DNA of 6,958 bases from UBA6183 sp964603255 (GTDB lineage Bacteria > Bacteroidota > Bacteroidia > UKL13-3): contig CAZRVA010000140.1 of assembly GCA_964603255.1 (NCBI GenBank), positions 1-6,958 of the forward strand, given 5' to 3'. Every line of letters begins with the position of its first letter. Within the stretch, counting starts at the first letter, position 1. The notes beneath the pieces were generated by a model, which saw only the letters and a program-made list of their open reading frames with translations, ran no database searches and was not told the origin of the DNA. Both the position numbers and the translations under genes were made by a program. Positions 5,498-6,958 of the stretch are shown in pieces.

Positions 5498-5528
5498 CAA
5501 TATTACTGTTATAAAATTTGAATACCAA
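5498..5528 (-). promoter_or_regulatory. Putative promoter of the small membrane protein gene
   Basis: On the minus strand TTG (5528-5526) is followed after 20 bases by TAATATTG (5505-5498), a one-mismatch TAnnTTTG box. Transcription would start about 10 bases before the ATG at 5480. The site lies in the 86 bp shared with dps, where no equally good plus-strand promoter is seen. Confidence 0.4.
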
Positions 5529-5566
5529 CCTCTAAAAATATCTGACACAATTAATACATACTGAAC

Positions 5567-6046
5567 ATGAAAAAAGAATTGAATCACATTGGTTTAAATA
5601 CCAAAAAATCGAAAAAGTTAGCTGATGATTTAAATGTTTTGTTGGCTAATTATCAAGTGTTTTACATGAATGCACGCGGTTTTCATTGGAATATTAAAGG
5701 CGAAAAGTTTTTTGAATTGCATTTGAAATTTGAAGAACTTTATAACGACTTGGTATTGAAAGTAGATGAAATTGCCGAACGTATTTTAACCTTAGGTTAC
5801 ACGCCAGTTCATGCGTTTAGCGATTATTTAAAAATGGCTCAGGTAAAAGAACTGAAAAATGTGGGTGATGGTAAAAAGGCTGTTGCACATGTGCTTGAGG
5901 CATTTACTACTTTATTGGTTATTGAGCGTAAATTATTAGCCTTAAGCGAAGATGCCAATGACGAAGGTACAGGGGCATTAATGAGTGATTACATCCGTGA
6001 ACAAGAGAAGTTAGTTTGGATGTATTCGTCATATTTAAATAGGTAA
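5567..6046 (+). CDS. dps: Dps family ferritin-like DNA-protection and iron-storage protein
   Basis: Dps proteins form dodecameric shells that oxidise Fe(II) with hydrogen peroxide and store the iron, shielding DNA from Fenton damage, and some bind DNA directly. This 159-residue protein has the usual length and a four-helix layout. The intersubunit ferroxidase residues are all present with correct spacing: H40-W41 in GFHWNIKG, H52, E56 in KFEELYND, D67 and E71 in VDEIAERI. The N-terminus (KKELNHIGLNTKKSKK) is Lys-rich, which in other Dps proteins can aid DNA binding. The gene is monocistronic, divergent from a small membrane protein and closed by a hairpin terminator. Expression control (for example by OxyR or iron) cannot be read with confidence; the upstream 86 bases have only an off-spacing TAAAATTTG at 5512-5520. 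Confidence 0.95.
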   Translation: MKKELNHIGLNTKKSKKLADDLNVLLANYQVFYMNARGFHWNIKGEKFFELHLKFEELYNDLVLKVDEIAERILTLGYTPVHAFSDYLKMAQVKELKNVGDGKKAVAHVLEAFTTLLVIERKLLALSEDANDEGTGALMSDYIREQEKLVWMYSSYLNR

Positions 6047-6141
6047 TACGCTGATTATTTGGTTTTTTAGATTTTTCACATAAATTTGAAAGACCACTAT
6101 GTAACGAAGAGACTTCTACCTTTATGTAGCAGTTGAAACAG

Positions 6142-6173
6142 AAAAGCCGGAAATGAAAATTATCCGGCTTTTT
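6142..6173. terminator. Bidirectional terminator between dps and the lipoprotein gene
   Basis: AAAAGCCGGA (6142-6151) and TCCGGCTTTT (6163-6172) form a perfect ten-pair stem with an 11-base loop. The plus strand ends in five Ts (6169-6173) and the minus strand in four, so it can end both dps and the convergent gene. Confidence 0.85.
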
Positions 6174-6202
6174 AATTTTATATCATGTGTTGTTGAGATT
6201 AA

Positions 6203-6640
6203 TTACTCATGCAATTTGATTAACTCTATTCCGGTTGCAGTAATTTTTGCTTTAAGTTCGCCATTTTCACCATAAATAATGTTGGCTTTACCGTGAACAG
6301 AAACGTGCTTACCCTCAAGATTTGTTGGTAAAACAAACGCATTGTCCTTCACTTCAACCAATAGTTCAGCGCTATCAGCATCCAATGTTAACCAGTTGCC
6401 GGTATCCTTACTACATGCTTTTACTTTGCCAACAACCATGGTGCTGAAATCCTTTTCAGTAATCAATCGTTCAAAAATTCTTTCTGGTTGATAAGCAATT
6501 GTGTCATCAGATAATTGTCCGAAAACAGTAACCTCGGTGTTTTCGCTTTGGGTTGATGGTGTTTTGTTTTCTGCACATGATGTGGCTCCCGCCAACAATA
6601 CAATTGCAGCAATTTGTTTAAGGTTTAATAGTTGTTTCAT
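6203..6640 (-). CDS. Lipoprotein, DUF4920-like OB-fold protein
   Basis: This 145-residue protein has a lipoprotein signal: a basic start, the hydrophobic run IAAIVLLAGA, and C22 within ATSC, a slightly relaxed lipobox, followed by a polar Thr/Ser-rich linker (26-36). The core (residues 53-122) contains VVGKVKACSKDTGNWLTL, then FVLPTNLEGKHVSVHGKA, matching the G-V-x-x-V-C...GCWM-x-L pattern of DUF4920 proteins. The first Cys is kept (C76) but the second is Asn (N82). It should be anchored in the outer or inner membrane facing the periplasm; function of the family is not known to me. A one-mismatch -7 box (TATATTCG, 6652-6645) lies just upstream, adjacent to the kdsA terminator, giving a very short leader if used. 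Confidence 0.75.
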   Translation of the reverse strand: MKQLLNLKQIAAIVLLAGATSCAENKTPSTQSENTEVTVFGQLSDDTIAYQPERIFERLITEKDFSTMVVGKVKACSKDTGNWLTLDADSAELLVEVKDNAFVLPTNLEGKHVSVHGKANIIYGENGELKAKITATGIELIKLHE

Positions 6641-6664
6641 TTAACGAATATAAGACAGTTAAAT

Positions 6665-6697
6665 AAAAAACGACTACTTTTTAGGTAGTCGTTTTTT
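6665..6697 (-). terminator. Strong terminator downstream of kdsA
   Basis: A perfect 13-pair inverted repeat: six As plus CGACTAC (6665-6677) against GTAGTCG plus six Ts (6685-6697), with a seven-base loop. Read on the minus strand it ends in a T tract (complement of 6665-6670) 19 bases after the kdsA stop, insulating the lipoprotein gene. Its symmetry means it can also work on the plus strand. Confidence 0.88.
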
Positions 6698-6716
6698 AAT
6701 CAGTTTACTAAAAGTA

Positions 6717-6958
6717 TTATTTCAAACCTGTTTTGTATTTCACTACACTATCTAATAACAGTTGTTTAAAATCTTTCAGCGCAATCATGTTTGGTCCATC
6801 ACTTAGTGCCTCATCCGGATTTTCGTGTACTTCAAAAAAGAAACCATCAACCCCAACAGCTGCAGCAGCACTAGCCAAATAAACTGCATATTCGCGGTTA
6901 CCACCACTTTTGCCACCCATACCTCCGGGCTTTTGGGTGCTGTGTGTAACATCCATAC
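6717..6958 (-). CDS. kdsA: 3-deoxy-8-phosphooctulonate synthase (KdsA), C-terminal fragment
   Basis: Kdo-8-phosphate synthase condenses phosphoenolpyruvate with arabinose-5-phosphate in the cytoplasm, the committed step to Kdo of lipopolysaccharide. About 80 C-terminal residues are seen; the gene is cut by the right edge, and the apparent first Met (6956) is internal, since the family reads on into DVTHSTQKPGG without a start there. Signature parts are DVTHS with its conserved His, QKPGG, GGKSGGNREY, the GVDGFFFEVHENP stretch with the conserved Glu, and SDGPN near the end. The C-terminus (KQLLLDSVVKYKTGLK) is complete. A strong terminator follows. Identification is firm; whether the enzyme is of the metal-dependent class depends on an N-terminal residue outside the window. 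Confidence 0.93.
   Translation of the reverse strand, partial: MDVTHSTQKPGGMGGKSGGNREYAVYLASAAAAVGVDGFFFEVHENPDEALSDGPNMIALKDFKQLLLDSVVKYKTGLK

Noticed and set aside
5298..5528. Longer 76-residue version of the small membrane protein from a TTG codon
   Set aside because: The extra codons overlap the predicted promoter and the upstream codon is a weak start; ATG 5480 is simpler.
5336..5587. 83-codon minus-strand frame overlapping the small membrane protein and the dps start
   Set aside because: It overlaps the dps start and its downstream part is another frame of the small membrane gene; the 5298-5480 frame has the better membrane-protein pattern and promoter.

Overview
The window looks like an ordinary chromosomal stretch from an AT-rich member of the Bacteroidota. 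The reasons are Bacteroidota-type promoters (TAnnTTTG-like -7 boxes), an absence of Shine-Dalgarno sequences before the starts, Cys- and Gln-type secretory N-termini, and families common in that phylum (DUF6364-like antitoxin with a PIN toxin, Zn-dependent phospholipase C/S1-P1 protein, DUF4920-like lipoprotein). A KdsA fragment at the right edge implies a Gram-negative cell that makes Kdo.

Layout. Positions 1-239 (minus) hold the N-terminus of a secreted protein that runs off the window. Positions 309-985 (minus) are a two-gene toxin-antitoxin module with a 4-base ATGA overlap and its own promoter. Positions 986-1374 contain no credible gene, but carry two oppositely oriented arrays of 7-8 bp repeats around a 20 bp near-palindrome. 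Positions 1375-3837 (minus) form a tight three-gene unit, transcribed VWA protein, then EutQ-like cupin, then secreted zinc phospholipase C/S1-P1-type hydrolase, with gaps of 11 and 19 bases. Positions 3838-4132 are a divergent intergenic region holding two inverted-repeat structures and a consensus -7 box.

Positions 4133-5143 (plus) encode a secreted endonuclease/exonuclease/phosphatase-fold hydrolase followed by a clear terminator. A small one-helix membrane protein (5298-5480, minus) is divergent from dps (5567-6046, plus), a ferritin-like iron-storage and DNA-protection protein with an intact ferroxidase site. A bidirectional terminator separates dps from a convergent DUF4920-like lipoprotein gene (6203-6640, minus). 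The C-terminal part of kdsA (6717-6958, minus) ends in a strong terminator.

How the genes work together. The toxin-antitoxin pair is self-contained. The VWA-cupin-hydrolase cluster is probably co-transcribed, but no MoxR-type ATPase, the usual partner of such VWA proteins, is in the window. The hydrolase and the EEP protein are both exported and could act on phosphoester substrates outside the cytoplasm; that link is inference from family and position only. I see no clear new defence or mobile system. The most unusual material is the non-coding repeat structure at 1197-1368 and 4001-4070, the orphan VWA cluster, and the small membrane protein opposite dps.
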